NCBI GenBank assembly: GCA_029865445.1
Contig: JAOUGY010000084.1
Span: 1 to 12,995 of the forward strand
Length of the DNA stretch: 12,995 nt
Reading direction: 5' to 3'
From: Acidimicrobiia bacterium
Lineage (GTDB): Bacteria > Actinomycetota > Acidimicrobiia > Spongiisociales > ZC4RG35
Numbering within the stretch: the stretch's first letter is position 1; each line of letters begins with the position of its first letter. This document shows, piece after piece, positions 1 through 5,701 of this stretch. The translations under genes and the position numbers were made by a program. The notes beneath the pieces are model-generated. The model searched no databases, was not told where the DNA came from, and worked only from the letters and a program-made list of their open reading frames with translations.

Positions 1-31
1 GGGCCGCTGCGTCGACTGCGCCTAACGCCGC

Positions 32-502
32 TCAGTATCGATCCACCGCCTGGACACCCCGGTCGGGATGCCAGGACTCGATGACCAATCGGTCGCCGTC
101 GGGATGGACCGAAGTGAGGACCGCCTCCGCGATCTCCAGGCGAAACAGATGAAACGGGCCTCCGGGGACGTCGCCGCTCACGATGCGCTCCCGCTCGTCG
201 GGGTCCACGACATCGATCGCCAGCCCGCCGATCTTGGCGTCACCGCCCGTCATCGTGCCGTCGCCGGGGTTGGCGTGGAGCGCACAGCGTCCGTCCCGCA
301 AGAGGTCGGCGACCTTGACCGCGCCCGTCATGGAACCGATCCACAACTCGCCACCCGAGATCCGAGCCTCGGTCCCGCTCACTCTCGGCGCTCCGTTGGA
401 TCGGAGCGTGGCAAGGACGTGATGGCGATGAGACTCGAACCGGGCCCGGATTCGAGACGCCATCTCTGGGGCCTGTTCCTCGAATCGAGCCCAGTTCGTC
501 AT
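32..502 (-). CDS. Pyridoxamine 5'-phosphate oxidase-like FMN-binding protein
   Basis: A 156-residue protein that reads as a small split-barrel flavin-binding protein of the pyridoxamine 5'-phosphate oxidase superfamily. Visible family traits are an N-terminal helix (about 1-25), a first barrel strand pair with 'HVLATLRSNGAPRVSGTE' (28-45), and the segment 'LWIGSMTGAVKVADLLRDGR' (53-72), where such proteins typically contact the flavin phosphate. A second half follows (90-145) containing 'FRLEIAEAVLTSV'. There is no signal peptide or membrane segment, so it should be cytoplasmic. Members of this group bind FMN, F420 or heme and include reductases and oxidases; the substrate cannot be told from sequence. 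It lies 40 bp after the GerMN/SH3 lipoprotein gene on the same strand, so it could be the last operon gene, but a possible leaderless promoter sits just before its ATG. The family call is fairly sure; the exact activity is unknown. Confidence 0.85.
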   Translation of the reverse strand: MTNWARFEEQAPEMASRIRARFESHRHHVLATLRSNGAPRVSGTEARISGGELWIGSMTGAVKVADLLRDGRCALHANPGDGTMTGGDAKIGGLAIDVVDPDERERIVSGDVPGGPFHLFRLEIAEAVLTSVHPDGDRLVIESWHPDRGVQAVDRY

Positions 503-508
503 CCGCCG

Positions 509-514
509 ACTGTA
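509..514 (-). promoter_or_regulatory. Possible leaderless -10 element of the flavin-protein gene
   Basis: On the minus strand TACAGT matches the actinobacterial -10 pattern TAnnnT. It ends 6 nt before the ATG at 502, so transcription would start at or next to the start codon. No purine-rich ribosome binding site is visible before this ATG, which fits a leaderless mRNA. No clear -35 is seen. This is a short motif and could be chance. Confidence 0.35.
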
Positions 515-517
515 GGC

Positions 518-535
518 CCGGTTCGGCCCGACCGG
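518..535 (-). terminator. Weak inverted repeat after the lipoprotein gene
   Basis: CCGGT (518-522) pairs with ACCGG (531-535), plus a possible G-U pair inside, leaving a loop of about 6-8 nt. It begins 7 nt after the lipoprotein stop codon in the direction of transcription. No U-tract follows. It may be a weak terminator separating the three-gene operon from the flavin-protein gene; the stem is short for a confident call. Confidence 0.25.
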
Positions 536-542
536 CGCCAGA

Positions 543-1928
543 TCACGGCGCCCATTCGTTGACGGTCAGCCCCACGATGACCGGGTTCCCGTCTTCGTAG
601 TCGATCGAGACGTACCAAGCCGTCCAGTCGAGTCCCCCGAAGTCGGGATTGTCACCCGGGTCGTAGACACTGACGAAATGGAAGCCCGCCAGCTCGAAGG
701 GAATGGCGAACTCGGCGATGTTGCCGTTGCCACCCAGCTCCACCTCATCGAAGAGAATCGACGTGTCGGTGTCCTTGTAGGTCGAAACAAAGCGATCACC
801 AATCGCCTCTGCGAACGTCCTCGACGGGAGTTCGGGGCTGTCAGGCTCCAGAGCCGCCGACCCCCACTTGTACGTCTTGGTGTCGGAGAGCACGGTGTCC
901 AACTCGTCGACGTCGAAGCGGATCGGCGGCGCGTTGTGAGCGACATACAGTCCCCTCCGCGAAACGACACTGGTGAGGTCGCCCTGACTCGCGGCGATCT
1001 CGGCGAATTCATCGAGGACTCCGAGCACCCTCGCATCGCCGGCGAATTCGGTTTCCGACAGCACGGAGGCGAGGAAGCGGGCGTTCACCCACCCGGGGCC
1101 GGCCGGGGTCTCGACAACCTGCCACACCGATCCGGACACGGTCCGGGTCTCAGGCGTCGTTTCGACGATGACCCCGGGTAGGAGGCTCCCGATGATCGGA
1201 TTTGCGACACCGGCATCGGACCGGACGTTCAACACGTCGTTCGACGTCACGAGCACCACCTTGCGCAGGTCTGCGGAACCGACACCCGACAGGTCACCGA
1301 CGTCGCCCTGGTCCCACCTTTCGATGGGCGGGTCGGTGGGGAGCAGCGATTGGTAGTCGTCCCTGGTGACCGGATCCTCCAGCAGGATCCCCTCACCCGA
1401 GAACACCGTCACCGGTTCTCCGTCGAGCCAGAACACGACCCTGTCGACCGTGTCGAACTGGGTGATCGTGTACACCACTTGGGCGAGGCGACTCAGCATT
1501 CCGAACGAGCCGCCCCCCTGCTCGAACTCGCGGGAGAGGTCCACCGTGGCCGTGCCATCCGCGATCCTCAAACCCAGCAGCAGGGTGTCGCCAGGGATGG
1601 CTGTCGACAGCCCGGCCTCGGCTTCGTCGGCGGATACTCCGGCGAGCAATGCCCGCAGCGTGTTGGCGCCGATGTCGGCCGTCGCCGGGATGACCCGGGC
1701 CACCGGCTTGGCATATTCGCCATCCTGGATGAAGAACACCTCGACGACCTGCTGTTCCACCGCAGGCGCGGTTGTGACCGTCGTAGACCCCTCGACCGGG
1801 GTCGTCGTCGAAGCAGTCGTGGGGACCGTGGTCGGGGTTGCCGTCGTCACCGGTCCGGCGTCACCGCTCGGCGCCCCACACGCGGCAACCACCATCATGA
1901 GCACTGTCGCGAGCACTCGTCGCATCAT
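543..1928 (-). CDS. Lipoprotein with GerMN and SH3 domains, LpqB-like position
   Basis: A 461-residue predicted lipoprotein. The N-terminus has Arg residues, a hydrophobic run and the lipobox V-A-A-C with Cys17, so the mature protein should be anchored on the outer face of the membrane. A Thr-rich flexible linker (about 23-57) follows. Residues about 61-178 look like a GerMN (Germane) domain: 'GANTLRALLAGVS', 'GTATVDLSREFE' and 'DRVVFWLDG'. Residues about 226-287 look like a bacterial SH3 domain ('LNVRSDAG', 'GPGWVNARFL'). The last ~165 residues (about 295-461) hold a globular region with 'VSRRGLYVAH' and 'YKWGS' that I do not recognise. The start ATG overlaps the kinase stop by 4 bp (ATGA), so the gene is the third of a regulator-kinase-lipoprotein operon. 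This is the place LpqB holds in MtrA-MtrB-LpqB operons; LpqB shares GerMN but then has a beta-propeller. A role in modulating the kinase or sensing the cell wall is inference. Confidence 0.85.
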   Translation of the reverse strand: MMRRVLATVLMMVVAACGAPSGDAGPVTTATPTTVPTTASTTTPVEGSTTVTTAPAVEQQVVEVFFIQDGEYAKPVARVIPATADIGANTLRALLAGVSADEAEAGLSTAIPGDTLLLGLRIADGTATVDLSREFEQGGGSFGMLSRLAQVVYTITQFDTVDRVVFWLDGEPVTVFSGEGILLEDPVTRDDYQSLLPTDPPIERWDQGDVGDLSGVGSADLRKVVLVTSNDVLNVRSDAGVANPIIGSLLPGVIVETTPETRTVSGSVWQVVETPAGPGWVNARFLASVLSETEFAGDARVLGVLDEFAEIAASQGDLTSVVSRRGLYVAHNAPPIRFDVDELDTVLSDTKTYKWGSAALEPDSPELPSRTFAEAIGDRFVSTYKDTDTSILFDEVELGGNGNIAEFAIPFELAGFHFVSVYDPGDNPDFGGLDWTAWYVSIDYEDGNPVIVGLTVNEWAP

Positions 1929-3367
1929 GTCGTCCTTTCGACACTCTCATCGTGCGCCGCACCTGTCTCACGCCCATCTTCGCCGCGTAACGGTTCAGTC
2001 ACAGGCACATCGAGAACGAATCGCAGCCCGTCTGCGTTCTCGGCGACGAGCTCGCCGCCCATCCGCCGGGCGTGTCTCCGGGCAATCGCCAGCCCCAGGC
2101 CGCTTCCACCCCGCCGGGACGGATCGGCCTTGAAGAACCGATCGAAGATCTGATCCAGCAGCTCCGGATCGACCCCCGGACCGTGGTCGCCGATCACCAG
2201 CCGAAGGGAGTCGCCGGCGATCGCCCCCGAGACATCCACCCTGGCTCCCGGTGCATGAGCTGCGGCGTTGTCGAAGATGTTCCCGATGATCCGTTCCAGA
2301 CTCACGCGATCGATCTCCACCAACCCGGGCAGCGGCCCGATCGAGACAACGCCGGGGAGCCGTTCGGCTGCCAGCGCCTCCACCAATCGGGCGATGTCCA
2401 CCTGGGAACGGGAGGCCGGTGCAGCGTCGGCGTCCAGCCGGTTGATCTCGAGGAGTTCTTCCACCAGGCGACGGAAACGGCGGACGTCCTCTGCCAGCAG
2501 CTCCGCCGCACGCCGCCCCGCATCCGGGAGCTGGTCGCTCATGCCGGTCAGCAGATGAGCCTCGTTCGACAGGGCCGTGAGTGGTGTCCGCAACTCGTGC
2601 GAGACGTCGGCGACGAATCGCCGCTCCCGCGCCTCGGCACGCTCGAGAGCTCCCACGTGGTCTTGGAGCGACGAGGCCATGGTGTTGAACGCTTCTGACA
2701 AAGAACCGAACTCGTCTGTCGACTCAACCGGAACCCGCGTGGCCAGATCGCCCCCCGCCAGCCGCTGCGCCGCTTCGGAGGCAACGCTGACGGGCCTGAG
2801 CACGCGGCGGGCGATCGAGGTGGCGGCCAGCGCCCCGATGCCGATGACAACCGCCGCCCCGAGTGCGAGGAACCGGATGAGCGTCGACCTGCTGTCGACG
2901 AGCACCGACGCATCCGACACGAAGTAATAGGAGGTTTCCGAACCCGGTCGGCGTGCGCCCACCACGAGCGAGGGAGTGCCCGCCACCTCGGCGAATTCGA
3001 ACCCGTACCGACCGGCCTCGATCAGCGTCTCCACGGGCTCGCTCGGCTCCAGTGCCAGGAGATCGGGCCGCGAGGCGTACGGGTCGCCGTCTCCGAAGTC
3101 GATCAGAAACCCCGACGAGCCCCGAGACAGGAATCGCTGAGTCAATTCGGTCTCTTCGAACGCCGTCCGATTGGTGTCGGATCCGCTTCCTGCGGCGGGT
3201 ACCAGCACCGTGATGTTGAACTCGGCCTGGGCGACGCCGTTCTCGACGAGCTGCGCACGAAGGGCCGACGACACGATCCCGAACGCCGCCAGCGAGACGA
3301 TCACGACCGTTGCCGTCACGAGGCCGATGACGAGGACCGTGACGCGCGTCCGGAATCCGCGCCTCAT
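1925..3367 (-). CDS. HAMP-containing sensor histidine kinase (MtrB-like)
   Basis: A 480-residue membrane sensor kinase. Transmembrane helix 1 is at about 10-33, an extracytoplasmic sensor region at about 34-162, helix 2 at about 164-186 and a HAMP linker at about 187-238. The dimerisation and phosphoacceptor domain has 'FVADVSHELRTPLT' with His257. The ATP-binding domain follows, with the N box 'NIFDNAAAHA' (Asn367), G1 'DHGPGVD' (394-400), an F box near 'FDRFFKAD' and G2 'GGSGLGLAIA' (420-429). All catalytic boxes look intact. It should autophosphorylate and pass the phosphate to the response regulator encoded just upstream, whose stop overlaps this ATG by 4 bp. The lipoprotein gene follows with another 4-bp overlap. 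Domain order and the gene trio resemble MtrB, but the signal is unknown. A short polar C-terminal tail (about 458-480) extends beyond the kinase domain. Confidence 0.95.
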   Translation of the reverse strand: MRRGFRTRVTVLVIGLVTATVVIVSLAAFGIVSSALRAQLVENGVAQAEFNITVLVPAAGSGSDTNRTAFEETELTQRFLSRGSSGFLIDFGDGDPYASRPDLLALEPSEPVETLIEAGRYGFEFAEVAGTPSLVVGARRPGSETSYYFVSDASVLVDSRSTLIRFLALGAAVVIGIGALAATSIARRVLRPVSVASEAAQRLAGGDLATRVPVESTDEFGSLSEAFNTMASSLQDHVGALERAEARERRFVADVSHELRTPLTALSNEAHLLTGMSDQLPDAGRRAAELLAEDVRRFRRLVEELLEINRLDADAAPASRSQVDIARLVEALAAERLPGVVSIGPLPGLVEIDRVSLERIIGNIFDNAAAHAPGARVDVSGAIAGDSLRLVIGDHGPGVDPELLDQIFDRFFKADPSRRGGSGLGLAIARRHARRMGGELVAENADGLRFVLDVPVTEPLRGEDGRETGAAHDESVERTT

Positions 3368-4041
3368 CGCCGCGCCCGGTAGCCGGCTCCACGTACCGTC
3401 TGTATGAGCTGCGGCGAGCCCGGGTCGGCCTCGATCTTTGAGCGAAGACGCTGGATTGCCATATCGACGATCCTCGAGTCACCCAGGTAGTCGTACCCCC
3501 ACACGTTCTCGAGCAGCAACTCCCGGGAGAGCACTCGGCCTGGTGATCGGGCCAGCTCCGCGAGCAGGCGGAACTCGGTCGGCGTCAGTGCCAGTTCCTG
3601 CCCCTGCCGCTCGGCGCTGTGGCCGAGGACGTCGATGGTCACGTCTCCGAGGGTCAGGACCTCGACGGGATCGTCGTCCCGGGCACGGCGGAGGGCCGCC
3701 CGAATCCTCGCCACCAGCACCGGGAGGTCGAACGGTTTGGTGACGTAGTCGTCTGCACCCGACTCCAACCCGACCACCACGTCGATCGAATCGGTTCGAG
3801 CGGTGAGCATGATCACCGGAATGTTCGAGTCGCGACGGATGATCCGACACACCTCGAAGCCGTCTCGTTTCGGCATCATCACGTCGAGGAGCACGAGATC
3901 GGGTCGGGAGGCGCGGAAACGAGCCAGCGCGTCGTCGCCGTCCACCGCACATTCGACCCGGAACCCGACGGCTTCCAGTCCCAGCTGGGTGGTCTCCCGG
4001 ATCGATGGGTCGTCTTCGGCGAAGAGTATGCGTGCGTCCAC
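3364..4041 (-). CDS. OmpR/PhoB-family response regulator (MtrA-like)
   Basis: A 225-residue two-domain regulator. The receiver (about 3-118) has the acidic pair Asp10/Asp11, phosphoacceptor Asp53 in 'LVLLDVMMP', Thr80 and Lys102 in 'TKPF'. The winged-helix DNA-binding domain (about 128-225) has 'LTPTEFRLL', 'LLENVWGYDY' and 'TVRGAGYRARR'. The stretch 'GLESGADDYV' and the linker after it are very like MtrA as I recall it, so an MtrA-type regulator is a reasonable assignment, though PhoB-group regulators are all similar. The start is GTG. A near-consensus extended -10 ends 6 nt upstream and there is no ribosome binding site, so the mRNA is probably leaderless. It is the first gene of the regulator-kinase-lipoprotein operon and is divergent from a cupredoxin gene. 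The inverted repeat at 4060-4077 could allow regulation of both. Confidence 0.95.
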   Translation of the reverse strand: MDARILFAEDDPSIRETTQLGLEAVGFRVECAVDGDDALARFRASRPDLVLLDVMMPKRDGFEVCRIIRRDSNIPVIMLTARTDSIDVVVGLESGADDYVTKPFDLPVLVARIRAALRRARDDDPVEVLTLGDVTIDVLGHSAERQGQELALTPTEFRLLAELARSPGRVLSRELLLENVWGYDYLGDSRIVDMAIQRLRSKIEADPGSPQLIQTVRGAGYRARR

Positions 4042-4047
4042 GCACCG

Positions 4048-4056
4048 ATTATCACA
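4048..4056 (-). promoter_or_regulatory. Extended -10 promoter of the regulator operon
   Basis: On the minus strand the bases read TGTGATAAT: an extended -10 (TGn) followed by GATAAT, one mismatch from TATAAT. It ends 6 nt before the GTG at 4041, which places the transcription start at or beside the start codon (leaderless). The usual -35 window falls on the inverted repeat at 4060-4077 and holds no TTGACA-like hexamer, which an extended -10 can tolerate. Confidence 0.5.
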
Positions 4057-4059
4057 CCG

Positions 4060-4077
4060 AGAACCTCATCGGGTTCT
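4060..4077. promoter_or_regulatory. Inverted repeat in divergent promoter, candidate operator
   Basis: AGAACC (4060-4065) is a perfect inverted copy of GGTTCT (4072-4077) with a 6-nt spacer. It lies 6 nt upstream of the regulator operon's -10, over the -35 window, and 24 nt before the cupredoxin's ribosome binding site. It is therefore placed to affect both divergent genes. The binding protein is unknown; OmpR-type regulators more often use direct repeats. Confidence 0.35.
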
Positions 4078-4100
4078 GCCTCCGTACTGGACCCCAACGA

Positions 4101-4106
4101 AGGAGG
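4101..4106 (+). promoter_or_regulatory. Ribosome binding site fixing the TTG start of the cupredoxin
   Basis: A perfect AGGAGG ends 5 nt before TTG at 4112. It supports this uncommon start codon over upstream starts in the same open frame, which would run back through the divergent regulator gene. Confidence 0.75.
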
Positions 4107-4111
4107 CTCCG

Positions 4112-4462
4112 TTGTTCTCGCGTTTCGCACTCACCGTGTTGCTGGCCGTCGTCGTGGCTGCCTGTTCCGGATCCGACTCCGCCGAACCGGATGGAGAGTC
4201 ACCGCAGAACGGTGTATCGGCCGCCATCACCATCGCGGGTTTCAGTTTCGGCGATCCGATCGAGGTCGTGGCCGGGACCACCGTCACCGTGACGAACGAC
4301 GATTCGGCCGCCCACACCTGGACCTCCTCCGACGACACCTGGCCGTCAGCGGCACTGGGCGGCGGGGAGAGCTTCGACTTCACATTCGAGGAGGCGGGCA
4401 CCTACGAGTTCTTCTGCTCGATCCACCCGACGATGACCGGCTCGGTGACCGTTACGGGCTGA
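4112..4462 (+). CDS. Cupredoxin-domain (blue copper) lipoprotein
   Basis: A 116-residue predicted exported lipoprotein. With TTG at 4112 as start, the N-terminus is a short basic segment, a hydrophobic run and the lipobox V-A-A-C with Cys18. The open frame continues upstream, but only this start gives a leader peptide and it has AGGAGG 5 nt before it. A Gly/Ser/acidic linker (19-36) leads to a single cupredoxin fold (about 37-116). Probable type 1 copper ligands are His68 ('AAHTW'), Cys102, His105 and Met108 in 'FFCSIHPTM'. Such proteins carry electrons or bind copper outside the membrane. The nearest gene, divergent and 70 bp away, is the MtrA-like regulator; no electron-transfer partner is visible in the window. 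The Cys-His-Met loop is compact (C-x2-H-x2-M), as in small plastocyanin/amicyanin-like domains. Family is confident; the redox partner is unknown. Confidence 0.88.
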   Translation: MFSRFALTVLLAVVVAACSGSDSAEPDGESPQNGVSAAITIAGFSFGDPIEVVAGTTVTVTNDDSAAHTWTSSDDTWPSAALGGGESFDFTFEEAGTYEFFCSIHPTMTGSVTVTG

Positions 4463-4497
4463 ACACTGCCGGCCCAACCGCACCCGCCAGACCCGCA

Positions 4498-4542
4498 TCG
4501 ACTCTCATGGTCATGACCAGGGCGCACTGGGCGACGAGTCGA
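4498..4542. terminator. Nested inverted repeats between convergent genes
   Basis: The 85-bp gap between the convergent cupredoxin and oxidoreductase genes holds two nested symmetries. TCGACTC (4498-4504) pairs with GAGTCGA (4536-4542), and between them is a perfect 12-bp palindrome TGGTCATGACCA (4508-4519). A bidirectional terminator would be expected here. There is no T-tract on either strand and the outer loop is long, so this is tentative. Confidence 0.3.
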
Positions 4543-4547
4543 GGTCA

Positions 4548-5585
4548 TCATCCAGCCGGGAGTGCGTGCCGGATTCTGGGGGCCACCTCCCGGCCGAGGT
4601 GTTCGATGGCCTGGAGCACCTTCTCGTGTGGGAGTGTGCCGACGCTGATGTGAAGCATGAATCGTTCGATACCGAGCGCCTCTCGCCACAGCAGCATCTT
4701 CGACGCCACGTCATGGGGATCACCGAGGACCAGCGACCCGCCTGGACTCCTCATCGCGTCGAATTGGAGCCGGGTCATCGGGCTCCAACCCCGTTCGCGC
4801 CCCAGCACGTTCATGGCGGCGGCGTATCCCGGGTAGTAGTCGTCGGCAGCTCGATCGGCCGACTCGGCGATGTAGCCGTGTGCATGAACGGCCAGCGGCA
4901 CCGCCTCGGGGTCGAAGCCGCTCTCGGTCAACGCCCGCCGGTGCAGATTGGCGAGTGGAGCGAACCGGACGGGGTCGCCGCCGATGATGGCCAGCGCCAC
5001 CGGAAGCCCCCGGTTGCCCGCCCGCACCATCGAAGCGGGATTGCCTCCCACTCCCACCCACACGGGCAGCGGGTCCTGCACCGGGCGTGGGTACACACCC
5101 TGGGACTGGATCGACGGCCGGAATCGGCCGCTCCACCGCACGATCTCGTCGCTTCGCAAGGCGAGTAGGAGATCGAGCTTCTCGGCGAAGAGCTCGTCGT
5201 AGTCGGAGAGGTCATGCCCGAACAGCGGGTACGACTCGATGAACGAACCACGACCCACCAACAGCTCCACCCGTCCACCCGAAAGAAGATCGACGGTGGC
5301 GAACTGCTGGAACACCCGCACCGGGTCGTCGGTCGAGAGAATCGTCACCGCCGGAGTCAACCGAATCCGCTCGGTGCGGGCGGCGATTGCGGCGAGCACC
5401 ACCGCCGGGGCCGACACCGCAAAGTCGGGCCGATGATGCTCCCCCACCCCGTACACGTCAAGGCCGACGCGTTCGGCGCATTCGGCCTCCTCCACCACTC
5501 GCCGCAACCGTTCTTCGGGCGAGACGGTCTCACCGGTGACCGGATCGGGATACATCTCGGCGAACGTGGTGATACCCAGCTCCAT
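4548..5585 (-). CDS. LLM-class flavin-dependent oxidoreductase (luciferase-like)
   Basis: A 345-residue protein of the bacterial luciferase-like monooxygenase superfamily (TIM barrel using FMNH2 or F420). Visible motifs are 'MELGITTFAE' at the N-terminus, 'GVGEHHRPDF' (46-55), 'DDPVRVFQQFATVDLLSGGR' (86-105), 'VGRGSFIESYPLFG' (110-123) and 'DPLPVWVGVGG' (171-181). The C-terminal helices include 'LGIERFMLHISVGTLPHEKV'. The frame is open upstream to an ATG at 5627. I chose the ATG at 5585 because family members normally begin at the MELG-type first strand, and the extra 14 residues look like no known extension. The substrate cannot be deduced. It is divergent from the NarL-type two-component system, with 113-116 bp between, and convergent with the cupredoxin gene. 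No pathway neighbours are visible. Family assignment is sure; the cofactor (F420 or FMN) is open, F420 being plausible in actinobacteria. Confidence 0.9.
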   Translation of the reverse strand: MELGITTFAEMYPDPVTGETVSPEERLRRVVEEAECAERVGLDVYGVGEHHRPDFAVSAPAVVLAAIAARTERIRLTPAVTILSTDDPVRVFQQFATVDLLSGGRVELLVGRGSFIESYPLFGHDLSDYDELFAEKLDLLLALRSDEIVRWSGRFRPSIQSQGVYPRPVQDPLPVWVGVGGNPASMVRAGNRGLPVALAIIGGDPVRFAPLANLHRRALTESGFDPEAVPLAVHAHGYIAESADRAADDYYPGYAAAMNVLGRERGWSPMTRLQFDAMRSPGGSLVLGDPHDVASKMLLWREALGIERFMLHISVGTLPHEKVLQAIEHLGREVAPRIRHALPAG

Positions 5586-5648
5586 CGGGACATCTTCGAC
5601 AGGCCGTCCCGAAACGGCAAGAAACATCCACCGTAGGTACGACCCGGG

Positions 5649-5666
5649 ATCGTCCTCGCGGACGAT
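5649..5666. promoter_or_regulatory. 7-4-7 inverted repeat, candidate operator
   Basis: ATCGTCC (5649-5655) and GGACGAT (5660-5666) form a perfect inverted repeat with a TCGC spacer. It sits in the divergent promoter region of the oxidoreductase and the NarL-type kinase genes, about 23 nt upstream of the kinase's possible -10. NarL-family regulators commonly bind inverted heptamer-like sites, so autoregulation is possible; this is inference. Confidence 0.4.
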
Positions 5667-5688
5667 GGGCCCGCGGCCGAAGGGTCAG

Positions 5689-5694
5689 TAGCCT
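5689..5694 (+). promoter_or_regulatory. Possible leaderless -10 of the second two-component operon
   Basis: TAGCCT matches TAnnnT and ends 7 nt before the ATG at 5702 (4 nt before an alternative GTG at 5699). No ribosome binding site is seen there, which fits a leaderless mRNA starting at the ATG. No convincing -35 hexamer is present. Confidence 0.35.
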
Positions 5695-5701
5695 GGGTGT
5701 G

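Noticed and set aside
1740..1860. Repeat-like Thr-coding tract in the lipoprotein gene
   Set aside because: It is a compositionally biased linker after the lipobox, with no regular DNA repeat unit.
1350..2153. Long plus-strand open frames opposite the lipoprotein and kinase genes
   Set aside because: The translation is Arg/Pro/His-rich with no domain, and it lies antisense to two well-supported genes; a by-product of high GC and codon bias.
3619..4111. Plus-strand frames opposite the response regulator, one continuous with the cupredoxin frame
   Set aside because: The upstream part is antisense to a clear OmpR-family gene, and the cupredoxin has a better start at 4112 with its own ribosome binding site and lipobox.
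5586..5627. Longer form of the LLM oxidoreductase starting at 5627
   Set aside because: The extra 14 residues do not fit the family N-terminus, and a TAnnnT element 2 nt from that ATG would put transcription start inside it; kept only as an alternative.
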